Assembly: GCA_965368115.1 (NCBI GenBank)
Contig: CBDULQ010000205.1
Location: forward strand, 1 to 6,721
Direction: 5' to 3'
Length of the DNA: 6,721 bases
DNA from: CBDULQ01 sp965368115
GTDB taxonomy: Bacteria; Pseudomonadota; Gammaproteobacteria; SZUA-229
The stretch's first letter is position 1; each line of letters opens with the position of its first letter. Of this stretch, positions 1 to 5,099 are shown in pieces. Both the position numbers and the translations under genes were made by a program. The notes beneath the pieces are model-generated. The model had not been told where the DNA came from and ran no database searches. It was given only the letters and a program-made list of their open reading frames with translations.

Positions 1-34
1 CTGGATACCTGGGACGTTAAAGCCCGGTAATACC

Positions 35-84
35 ATTCGGCCATGGTGCGGGCAGTCGGTGTCTTGCTCGAACCATGGCCGAAT
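35..84. repeat. Perfect 13-bp inverted repeat just downstream of nrdB
   Basis: ATTCGGCCATGGT at 35-47 is the exact reverse complement of ACCATGGCCGAAT at 72-84, with 24 bases between them. The repeat begins 4 bases past the nrdB stop codon, so the nrdB mRNA would carry a 13-bp stem at its 3' end. No T-run follows on either strand, so it is not a standard intrinsic terminator. It could be a stabilising 3' hairpin, a Rho-linked 3' end or a dispersed repeat. The dyad is seen directly; its role is unknown. Confidence 0.6.
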
Positions 85-88
85 TCAA

Positions 89-1219
89 TTATTCCCATTT
101 CAATGCGCCGCCGGTCTGATACTCGGTGACCCGGGTTTCAAAAAAGTTTTTCTCTTTGCGTAAATTTGCCTGTTCGTCCAGCCAGGTTAAAGTGTTTTCC
201 GCGCCCGGAAACGGCTCGTCGTGATGCAGCTGCTTCGCGCGTCGGTTGGCGATGAATCTGAACTGATCCATATGTTCTCCGGCACTGTAGCCCAGAATCG
301 GATCGCTGAGCAGATAGTTTGCATAAGCCGCTTCACAGGCTTCGGCTTCTTCCCACATCATCTGAATACTACGCGGGTCCAGCGATAGCTGGTTTTCCCG
401 GATAATCTGGTTCACGGTGCGGATGCCGAAAGCGCAGTGCAGCACTTCGTCGCGCATGATGTATTGCAGTTGCTCCGCAGTACCGGTCATCAGCCCGCGG
501 CGCTGCAGAGCGAAGATCGGACTGAAGCCGTTATAGAACCAGCAACCCTCGAAAACACCGGCAAAGAAGGTGTAGGCCAGTACGAAATTTTCCAGCTCGT
601 CCTGGTCACGGAGGTCGATGTCCGGGCGTAATACCGAATCGATGCGTGTGTTGGCCATCTGTATCTTGCGATGTATGGCGGGTACCACACGGTATCGATT
701 ATAGATTTCACCCTGGTCCAGACCGATTGATTCAATGCAGTGCTGATAGGTCCAGGTGTGCAGAGCTTCTTCGTAAACCTGGCGCGCCTGGTAGATCTGC
801 AATTCCGGTGCGGTCATTTTTTCCATCACCGCCAGGCCGACGTTACGCATGGCGAGAATGTCGGACGTGGTCAGGTAAGCGAGCACGTTTTCGTAAACAT
901 GTTTTTCTTCCCGGGTGAGGCGGTGATGATAGTCGTGCAGGTCTTTCGACATGTTGATGTCCAGCGGCGTCCAGTGGTTGCGGTTGGCGTTGAGAAAAAA
1001 TTCCCAGGCCCAGGGATATTTAAACGGCGCCAGTTGATTAATATCGGTGAGGCCGTTGATCACGCGTTTGTCATCCGCGTTTACCGGTTCTGCGCTTGTG
1101 TCGGGTGAGGGCGACGCGGTGTCGGTGATATCGTCATCACGAATCATCGCCGCTTCCTCGAAGCGATGTTGTGGAGCGTTCGATTTGAACGCGGCGACAG
1201 GGTCTTCCCAGTTAAGCAT
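89..1219 (-). CDS. nrdB: Class Ia ribonucleoside-diphosphate reductase, beta subunit (R2, NrdB)
   Basis: This is the small radical-generating subunit of class Ia ribonucleotide reductase. It houses the diiron-tyrosyl cofactor that oxidises the active-site cysteine of NrdA for cytosolic dNTP synthesis. With the start at 1219 the protein has 376 residues, the same length as E. coli NrdB. The metal ligands can be placed at Asp120, Glu151, His154 (in EALHTWTY), Glu224 (in VFEGCWF), Glu258 and His261 (in RDEVLH). The radical tyrosine is Tyr158, so this is not a tyrosine-less class Ic enzyme. Trp83 and the C-terminal Tyr367 (in TEYQTGG) are the likely radical-transfer residues. The C-terminal tail (KEKNFFETRVTEYQTGGA) resembles the Pseudomonas-type R2 tail. 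An in-frame ATG at 1258 would lie inside nrdA and lacks its own ribosome site; GAGGAG sits 7 bases before the ATG at 1219. The gene follows nrdA by 20 bases and is surely cotranscribed with it. Residues 28-50 are a low-complexity acidic linker. Confidence 0.97.
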   Translation of the reverse strand: MLNWEDPVAAFKSNAPQHRFEEAAMIRDDDITDTASPSPDTSAEPVNADDKRVINGLTDINQLAPFKYPWAWEFFLNANRNHWTPLDINMSKDLHDYHHRLTREEKHVYENVLAYLTTSDILAMRNVGLAVMEKMTAPELQIYQARQVYEEALHTWTYQHCIESIGLDQGEIYNRYRVVPAIHRKIQMANTRIDSVLRPDIDLRDQDELENFVLAYTFFAGVFEGCWFYNGFSPIFALQRRGLMTGTAEQLQYIMRDEVLHCAFGIRTVNQIIRENQLSLDPRSIQMMWEEAEACEAAYANYLLSDPILGYSAGEHMDQFRFIANRRAKQLHHDEPFPGAENTLTWLDEQANLRKEKNFFETRVTEYQTGGALKWE

Positions 1220-1226
1220 ATTCATT

Positions 1227-1232
1227 CTCCTC
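1227..1232 (-). promoter_or_regulatory. Ribosome binding site that decides the nrdB start
   Basis: GAGGAG on the minus strand lies 7 bases before the ATG at 1219-1217 but only 1 base before another in-frame ATG at 1225-1223. This favours the downstream ATG (protein starting MLNWEDP). It sits in the 20-base nrdA-nrdB gap, so nrdB has its own initiation site. Confidence 0.8.
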
Positions 1233-1239
1233 GTAATGG

Positions 1240-4068
1240 TTACTGGCAGGCTTCGCAATCCGGGTCCAGGATGGAACAGACGCGCGGACTTTCATGTTGA
1301 TCGGGATATTCGGCTTCAGGTCGAGGCATGGTTTTTTCCATATGGGTGGCACCCATGGAGCGCAGGTAGTAAGTCGTCTTCAAGCCTCTGACCCAGGCCA
1401 GCTTATAGATCTGGTCGAGCATCTTGCCGGAGGGTTCGGCCAGATACAGGTTCAGGCTTTGTGCCTGGTCGATCCATTTCTGGCGTCGGGCAGCGGCTTC
1501 GATTAGCCAGCGGGTATCGATTTCGAAGGCTGTGGCAAATAGCGCCTTGATGTCGTCGGGAACACGATCGATGTGTTGTACGGAGCCGTCGTAATATTTG
1601 AGGTCGTTCACCATAACCTCGTCCCAGACGCCATGTTCCCTGAGCCGGTCCACCAGACAGGGATTGATCAGGGTAAATTCACCGGACAGGTTCGATTTGA
1701 CGTAAAGGTTCTGGTAAGCCGGTTCGATGGATTGACTGACGCCGCAGATGTTGGAAATCGTTGCCGTCGGGGCAATGGCCAGGCAGTTACTGTTGCGCAT
1801 GCCCTGCCGTTTGATGGTTTCGCGCAGGCTATTCCAGTCCAGGTTGCTGCTGCGATCACAGTCCAGGTAGTTACCCCGTTGTTCGGCAAGCAGATCGATA
1901 CTGTCCTGTGGCAGGATACCCCGGCTCCACAGGGAACCGTTGTAACTGGCATAACAGCCGCGTTCGGCGGCCAGCTTCGACGAGGCTTCGATGGCGAAGT
2001 AACTGACCGCTTCCATGGAACGGTCGGCGAAATCGACGGCGCGCTGATCGGCGTAGGGTATGTTCAGTTTGTACAGGGCATCCTGGAAACCCATGATGCC
2101 CAGACCCACCGGTCGATGACGCAAGTTGGCATTGCGTGCTTTCGACACGCCGTAGTAGTTGTAATCGATGACATTGTCGAGCATGCGCATGGCGGTGCCG
2201 ATGGTGGTTCGCAGCTTGTCCTCATCGAGGCCGTTTTCATTGACGTGCGCAGCCAGGTTTATGGAACCGAGGTTGCACACGGCGATTTCATGATCATTGG
2301 TATGCAGGGTGATTTCGGTACACAGGTTGGAACTGTGTACAGGACCAACATGCTGGTTGGTATAGCGAATATTGCAGGGGTCCTTGAAAGTGATCCAGGG
2401 ATGACCGGTTTCAAATAACATGCCCAGCATCTTGCGCCATAGTTCGACGGCTTTAACGACACGGAATACACGTATCTCACCACGTTGTGCCCTGGCTTCG
2501 TATTCAGTGTAAGTCTGTTCGAAAGCGTTGCCGTACAGGTCGTGCAGGTCCGGTGTTTCGTCCGGGGAAAACAGGGTCCATTCGCCTTCTTCAACCACCC
2601 GTTTCATGAACAGGTCGGGTATCCAGTTGGCGGTATTCATGTCGTGGGTGCGGCGACGATCGTCGCCGGTGTTCTTGCGCAGCTCGAGAAATTCTTCGAT
2701 ATCGATGTGCCAGGTTTCCAGGTAAGCACATACCGCGCCCTTGCGTTTGCCACCCTGGTTGACCGCAACGGCGGTATCGTTGGCGACCTTAAGAAACGGC
2801 ACCACACCCTGTGACTGGCCGTTGGTGCCCTTGATGTGTGCACCGAGTCCGCGTACCCGGGTCCAGTCGTTGCCGAGACCGCCGGCATATTTGGAGAGCA
2901 GGGCGTTGTCTTTCATGGCGCCGTAAATGCCATCCAGGTCATCGGGTACGGTGGTCAGGTAACAGGATGACAGTTGTGGTCGCAGGGTGCCGGAATTGAA
3001 CAGGGTCGGTGTCGAACTCATGAAGTCGAAGCGGGACAGCAGGTGATAGAACTCGATGCAACGTTGTTCACGATCGATTTCGTTGATCGCCAGACCCATC
3101 GCCACGCGCATGAAAAAAGCCTGTGGCAGTTCCAGTCGCTGCTGTTCGTGGTGAATGAAATAGCGGTCGTACAGGGTCTGCAAACCCAGGTAAGTGAACT
3201 GGAAATCGCGCGCCGGTTCGAGCGCCGCGGCCAGTCGCTCGAGATCGAACTGGGCCAGGGTCGGGTCCAGCAATTCGTGTTCGATGGCGTGTCCGATACA
3301 GGTTCTGAAGTAATCCGCGTATAACTTGCTCATTTCCTGTTGCGTGGCCTGGCGCGGCGTGCCGTATACGGCGCTCAGGGCTTCGCGTCGGCTGTTGTCG
3401 AGCAGCAGTCGGGCGGCGACATAGGTGTATGCCGGTTCGCGGTCGATGAGGTTGCGCACCGCCATCACCTGAGCGGTGTAAAAATCCTGTTCCTGCATGC
3501 CGTCATATGCGCTGTGCAGGATCGCCTGTAATACCGATTCGCCCTTGATATCGGCGAATCCGGTTACCGCTTCGTCGACCACCTTTTGCAGGCGTGCTCG
3601 ATCCAGTAGGCGCCGTTGTCCGTCGAGACCCACGAGCTGTAGCTCCGCTTCGGTGTCGGTCGGCGCGGCTTCACTTGCTGCACGCAGTTGCGCATGTTGT
3701 TCGCGATACAGCACGTACGCGCGGGCGACCTTATATTCACCGTTGCGCATCAGCGCCAGTTCGACCTGATCCTGGATGTTCTCGATATGCACCGTGGCCT
3801 CATCCGGCAGGTGGCGGAACAGGGCTTCCACCACCTGCTCGGTGATGCGGGCGACGATTTCATGGACGCGTCGCGATGCGGCGGCATTGCCGCCTTCGAC
3901 CGCAAGATAGGCTTTAGTGATGGCAACCTGGATTTTGCTGCGGTCGAAATGGGTGAGTTTGCCGTTGCGGCGGATGACGCGGTAGCCGGTCGCGGCGGTG
4001 TTTGTGTTCGACGTGGTGGCCGGATAATCGGTTCTGGGTGGTTCGTCGACAATGGAGGAGCTGTGCAT
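1240..4068 (-). CDS. nrdA: Class Ia ribonucleoside-diphosphate reductase, alpha subunit (R1, NrdA) with two N-terminal ATP-cones
   Basis: This is the catalytic subunit, which reduces the four ribonucleoside diphosphates to deoxy forms using a thiyl radical. It has 942 residues, longer than E. coli NrdA (761) and close to the Pseudomonas type. An ATP-cone with a typical start (VIRRNGKLTHFDRSKI) spans about 29-122. A second, more divergent cone spans about 143-225. The alpha-helical domain is about 250-345, and the ten-stranded barrel runs from SSTPTLFNSG (351) to about 900. Catalytic residues are visible: Cys369 (LSSCYL) and Cys598 (VCNLGSINL) are the reducing pair, and Asn581, Cys583 and Glu585 (SSNLCTEI) are the active site with the thiyl cysteine. 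PTATISNICG at 767-776 is the phosphate-binding loop. Tyr900-Tyr901 receive the radical, and Cys938/Cys941 form the C-terminal CxxC that shuttles thiols. AAAGGA lies 7 bases before the ATG, which supports this start. In the related P. aeruginosa enzyme the outer cone binds nucleotide. No intein or frameshift is seen. Transcription should start about 240 bases upstream, through a B12 riboswitch leader. Confidence 0.98.
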   Translation of the reverse strand: MHSSSIVDEPPRTDYPATTSNTNTAATGYRVIRRNGKLTHFDRSKIQVAITKAYLAVEGGNAAASRRVHEIVARITEQVVEALFRHLPDEATVHIENIQDQVELALMRNGEYKVARAYVLYREQHAQLRAASEAAPTDTEAELQLVGLDGQRRLLDRARLQKVVDEAVTGFADIKGESVLQAILHSAYDGMQEQDFYTAQVMAVRNLIDREPAYTYVAARLLLDNSRREALSAVYGTPRQATQQEMSKLYADYFRTCIGHAIEHELLDPTLAQFDLERLAAALEPARDFQFTYLGLQTLYDRYFIHHEQQRLELPQAFFMRVAMGLAINEIDREQRCIEFYHLLSRFDFMSSTPTLFNSGTLRPQLSSCYLTTVPDDLDGIYGAMKDNALLSKYAGGLGNDWTRVRGLGAHIKGTNGQSQGVVPFLKVANDTAVAVNQGGKRKGAVCAYLETWHIDIEEFLELRKNTGDDRRRTHDMNTANWIPDLFMKRVVEEGEWTLFSPDETPDLHDLYGNAFEQTYTEYEARAQRGEIRVFRVVKAVELWRKMLGMLFETGHPWITFKDPCNIRYTNQHVGPVHSSNLCTEITLHTNDHEIAVCNLGSINLAAHVNENGLDEDKLRTTIGTAMRMLDNVIDYNYYGVSKARNANLRHRPVGLGIMGFQDALYKLNIPYADQRAVDFADRSMEAVSYFAIEASSKLAAERGCYASYNGSLWSRGILPQDSIDLLAEQRGNYLDCDRSSNLDWNSLRETIKRQGMRNSNCLAIAPTATISNICGVSQSIEPAYQNLYVKSNLSGEFTLINPCLVDRLREHGVWDEVMVNDLKYYDGSVQHIDRVPDDIKALFATAFEIDTRWLIEAAARRQKWIDQAQSLNLYLAEPSGKMLDQIYKLAWVRGLKTTYYLRSMGATHMEKTMPRPEAEYPDQHESPRVCSILDPDCEACQ

Positions 4069-4075
4069 GGCGTTT

Positions 4076-4081
4076 TCCTTT
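4076..4081 (-). promoter_or_regulatory. nrdA ribosome binding site
   Basis: AAAGGA on the minus strand lies 7 bases before the nrdA ATG (4068-4066). Upstream, TTTCCT (4108-4103) is a perfect 6-base complement of AGGAAA (4079-4074), leaving a 23-base loop. The site could therefore be masked by the leader RNA, which would be one way for the riboswitch to act on translation. The site itself is clear; the masking is inference. Confidence 0.75.
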
Positions 4082-4114
4082 GCCCGGGCCCGAGGTCCAG
4101 ACAGGAAAGTGCCG

Positions 4115-4139
4115 AAAAGGGGCTTCCCAGCCTGAGCCC
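4115..4139 (-). terminator. Possible short intrinsic terminator or antiterminator switch in the nrdA leader
   Basis: On the minus strand GGGCT (4139-4135) can pair with AGCCC (4124-4120), followed by C and four T residues (4118-4115). A nested GGCT-GGGA-AGCC hairpin (4132-4121) is an alternative. CTCAGGC (4136-4130) overlaps the first arm and is the perfect complement of GCCTGAG (4182-4176), just after the B12 box. The two pairings exclude each other, as in a terminator/antiterminator expression platform. The stems are short and the U-run has only four bases, so this is a tentative call. Confidence 0.3.
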
Positions 4140-4175
4140 TGACGCGAGACTCGAGGTTGATAAGCCGGAACGCGA

Positions 4176-4305
4176 CTCAGGCGCTCCGGATGGGCAGGTA
4201 ATCGGACTTAAGAGGTAGACGCCTCTATCACCGTTGCGCGACAGTTCCGGATTTGCACCGGATTCCCCTGCGATATTCTGGACCACAATATTTAGTGGTC
4301 GTGAA
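4176..4305 (-). ncRNA. Cobalamin (adenosylcobalamin-type) riboswitch in the nrdAB leader
   Basis: Read on the minus strand, the leader carries the conserved cobalamin aptamer signatures in order. GGTCC is at 4284-4280, AGGGGAATCCGGTGCAAATC at 4269-4250 with its closing CCGG (4250-4247), and AACTGTCGCGCAACGG at 4246-4231. A small AGAGG/CCTCT stem follows (4226-4222 and 4215-4211), then the B12 box AAGTCCGATTACCTGCC (4209-4193). The spacing and sequence match the E. coli btuB riboswitch closely: GGTCC and GGGAA are the same distance apart, and the btuB B12 box reads AAGCCCGAAGACCTGCC. The variable arm is very short, giving a compact aptamer. It lies between a predicted promoter and nrdA, in the coding sense. 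B12 elements on nrdAB are known in bacteria that also have B12-dependent NrdJ, where cofactor binding turns the B12-independent enzyme off. The outer ends of the element (P1) are approximate. Confidence 0.9.
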
Positions 4306-4310
4306 TATCG
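4271..4310 (-). repeat. 40-base dyad at the predicted 5' end of the nrdAB transcript
   Basis: CGATATTC (4310-4303) pairs with GAATATCG (4278-4271), and GACCAC (4300-4295) with GTGGTC (4286-4281). A 2x2 internal mismatch (AC/CA) lies between the stems, and TAAATATT forms the loop. That is 14 of 16 possible pairs. The centre of the dyad is the better NrdR box, while its 3' arm contains the GGTCC segment of the cobalamin aptamer. In RNA it would form a strong hairpin right at the predicted start of the message and would compete with aptamer folding. The complementarity is seen directly; the regulatory meaning is inferred. Confidence 0.7.
4283..4298. promoter_or_regulatory. NrdR box 1 (strong)
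   Basis: CCACAATATTTAGTGG (plus strand) matches 13 of 16 positions of the NrdR consensus as I recall it (aCaCwAtATaTwGtgt), with both CAC/GTG cores intact. NrdR is a zinc-ribbon/ATP-cone repressor dedicated to RNR genes. The box lies about 13-28 bases after the predicted transcription start of nrdAB. A second box lies 31 bp away (15-bp gap), the spacing usual for paired NrdR boxes. Confidence 0.8.
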
Positions 4311-4313
4311 AAG

Positions 4314-4329
4314 ACACAAAATAAGGTAA
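4314..4329. promoter_or_regulatory. NrdR box 2 (weaker), overlapping the -10
   Basis: ACACAAAATAAGGTAA (plus strand) matches the first half of the NrdR consensus almost fully and the second half poorly, 11 of 16 overall. It starts 31 bp from box 1, about three helical turns, so both boxes face the same side of the DNA. It covers the predicted -10 element of nrdAB, as expected for a repressor site. The exact spacing supports it more than the sequence alone does. Confidence 0.65.
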
Positions 4330-4346
4330 TTTTCACCGAGTGGCAA
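4318..4346 (-). promoter_or_regulatory. Predicted sigma70 promoter of nrdAB
   Basis: On the minus strand TTGCCA (4346-4341, 5 of 6 to TTGACA) is followed after 17 bases by TATTTT (4323-4318, 4 of 6 to TATAAT). Transcription would start near 4311-4310, exactly at the base of the 5' dyad and upstream of the cobalamin aptamer, giving a leader of about 240 bases. The position agrees with both NrdR boxes. A weak -10 suits a tightly controlled gene. Confidence 0.5.
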
Positions 4347-4370
4347 GTGTTATTTTCCAGTTGAACGCCG

Positions 4371-4409
4371 CATGGTGACAGCAGTGGTTGTGTCATCATC
4401 ATCACCATG
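4371..4409. repeat. 8-bp inverted repeat in the divergent intergenic region
   Basis: CATGGTGA (4371-4378) and TCACCATG (4402-4409) are exact reverse complements with 23 bases between them. The spacer includes a TGACA/TGTCA pair (4376-4380 and 4391-4395) and a (TCA)4 run (4393-4404). It lies about 60-100 bases upstream of the predicted nrdAB start, a place where activators bind, but no known motif is recognised. The remaining non-coding sequence up to 4511 has an A/T-rich palindrome, CGAAAA-aaa-TTTTCG (4413-4427), and no clear promoter for the plus-strand gene. Confidence 0.35.
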
Positions 4410-4511
4410 AGACGAAAAAAATTTTCGGCAGGATGTCGAAATCATCGAGTTTCATACGACTACCTGATGACTCCAATACGTACTGTGATCCCATAACCTG
4501 AGGAAACTATC

Positions 4512-4955
4512 ATGCCGAATACAGTTCATTTGCATCGCGTCATTGCGACCAAACCCGAAAAAGTCTATCGCGCCTTCCTTGAAGCAGATGCCGTAGCCAG
4601 CTGGTTGCCGCCGTTTGGTTTTACCTGCATCGTTCACGAGCTGGAGGCCAACGTCGGCGGGAAACACAAAATGTCGTTCCGGAACTTCACCACCGGGCAT
4701 AGTCATTCATTCGGTGGCGAGTATCTTGAACTGGTGCCCAATGAGCGGCTTGTCTATACCGATATGTTCGATGACGCCAATCTGCCGGGTGAGATGAAAA
4801 TCACCGTGATATTGAAAGCGGTATCGGTGGGCACGGAAATGACGGTTGAGCAACAAGGTATCCCCGATGTAATTCCCCTGGAAGCCTGTTATCTCGGCTG
4901 GCAGGAATCACTGCAAAAACTGGCGAAGCTGGTTGAACCTGAAATCAATCAGTAG
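4512..4955 (+). CDS. AHSA1-like SRPBCC-domain protein
   Basis: This is a 147-residue protein of the START/Bet v1-like superfamily, AHSA1 branch. The fold is a helix-grip barrel with a hydrophobic cavity; bacterial members of this branch mostly have no proven substrate. Family marks are the early KPEKVYRAF helix (14-22), SWLPPFGF (30-37), GGKHKMSF (49-56), FGGEYLELVPNERLVYTDMF (67-86) and the closing helix LGWQESLQKLAKLV (128-141). The length is normal for a single-domain member. No signal peptide or membrane segment is visible, so it is probably cytosolic. GAGGA (4500-4504) lies 7 bases before the ATG and supports this start. It is divergent from nrdA and shares its intergenic region. The next gene downstream lies 144 bases away on the same strand. 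Function is not assignable beyond the fold. Confidence 0.9.
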   Translation: MPNTVHLHRVIATKPEKVYRAFLEADAVASWLPPFGFTCIVHELEANVGGKHKMSFRNFTTGHSHSFGGEYLELVPNERLVYTDMFDDANLPGEMKITVILKAVSVGTEMTVEQQGIPDVIPLEACYLGWQESLQKLAKLVEPEINQ

Positions 4956-5057
4956 CTGGATGATTTTTATAACAAGGAAAAAGTCGATCAGTGCAAAATC
5001 AGCATCATTGATGTGGCGCCGGCTTTACCTGCAGAAGTCCAGGCATACCCGGAACGC

Positions 5058-5078
5058 GTCAGGTGGTGACATTTTTTT
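5058..5078 (+). terminator. Weak intrinsic terminator candidate after the AHSA1-like gene
   Basis: GTCA (5058-5061) and TGAC (5067-5070) form a 4-bp stem with a 5-base loop, followed by A and seven T residues (5072-5078). The U-run is good but the stem is short, so termination would be partial at best. If real, the two plus-strand genes would be only loosely coupled. Confidence 0.3.
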
Positions 5079-5099
5079 AACACGAACAGGGAGAACTCA

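Noticed and set aside
89..1219. Class Ic or metal-swapped R2 subunit
   Set aside because: The radical tyrosine (Tyr158) and all six metal ligands, with Asp as first ligand, are present, so ordinary class Ia chemistry is the simplest reading.
1220..1258. Longer NrdB beginning at the ATG at 1258
   Set aside because: It would overlap nrdA, lacks a ribosome site, and adds residues not seen in the family; GAGGAG points to the ATG at 1219.
1573..2418. Open frame of 281 codons on the plus strand opposite nrdA
   Set aside because: It is fully antisense to a conserved part of the nrdA catalytic barrel, has no recognisable domain, and is explained by the codon bias of nrdA.
1240..4068. Intein or frameshift in nrdA, a common insertion site
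   Set aside because: The frame is continuous, the motifs follow each other at normal spacing, and no intein splice-junction pattern is seen.
3688..4346. Overlapping open frames on both strands across the nrdA 5' end and leader (plus 3688-4218, minus 3750-4346)
   Set aside because: They cross the cobalamin aptamer and the NrdA ATP-cone in other frames and have no domain or ribosome site. The riboswitch explains this conserved-looking stretch better.
4413..4427. CGAAAA-aaa-TTTTCG palindrome as a terminator
   Set aside because: The stem is almost all A/T, no gene ends nearby on either strand, and it lies between two divergent genes.
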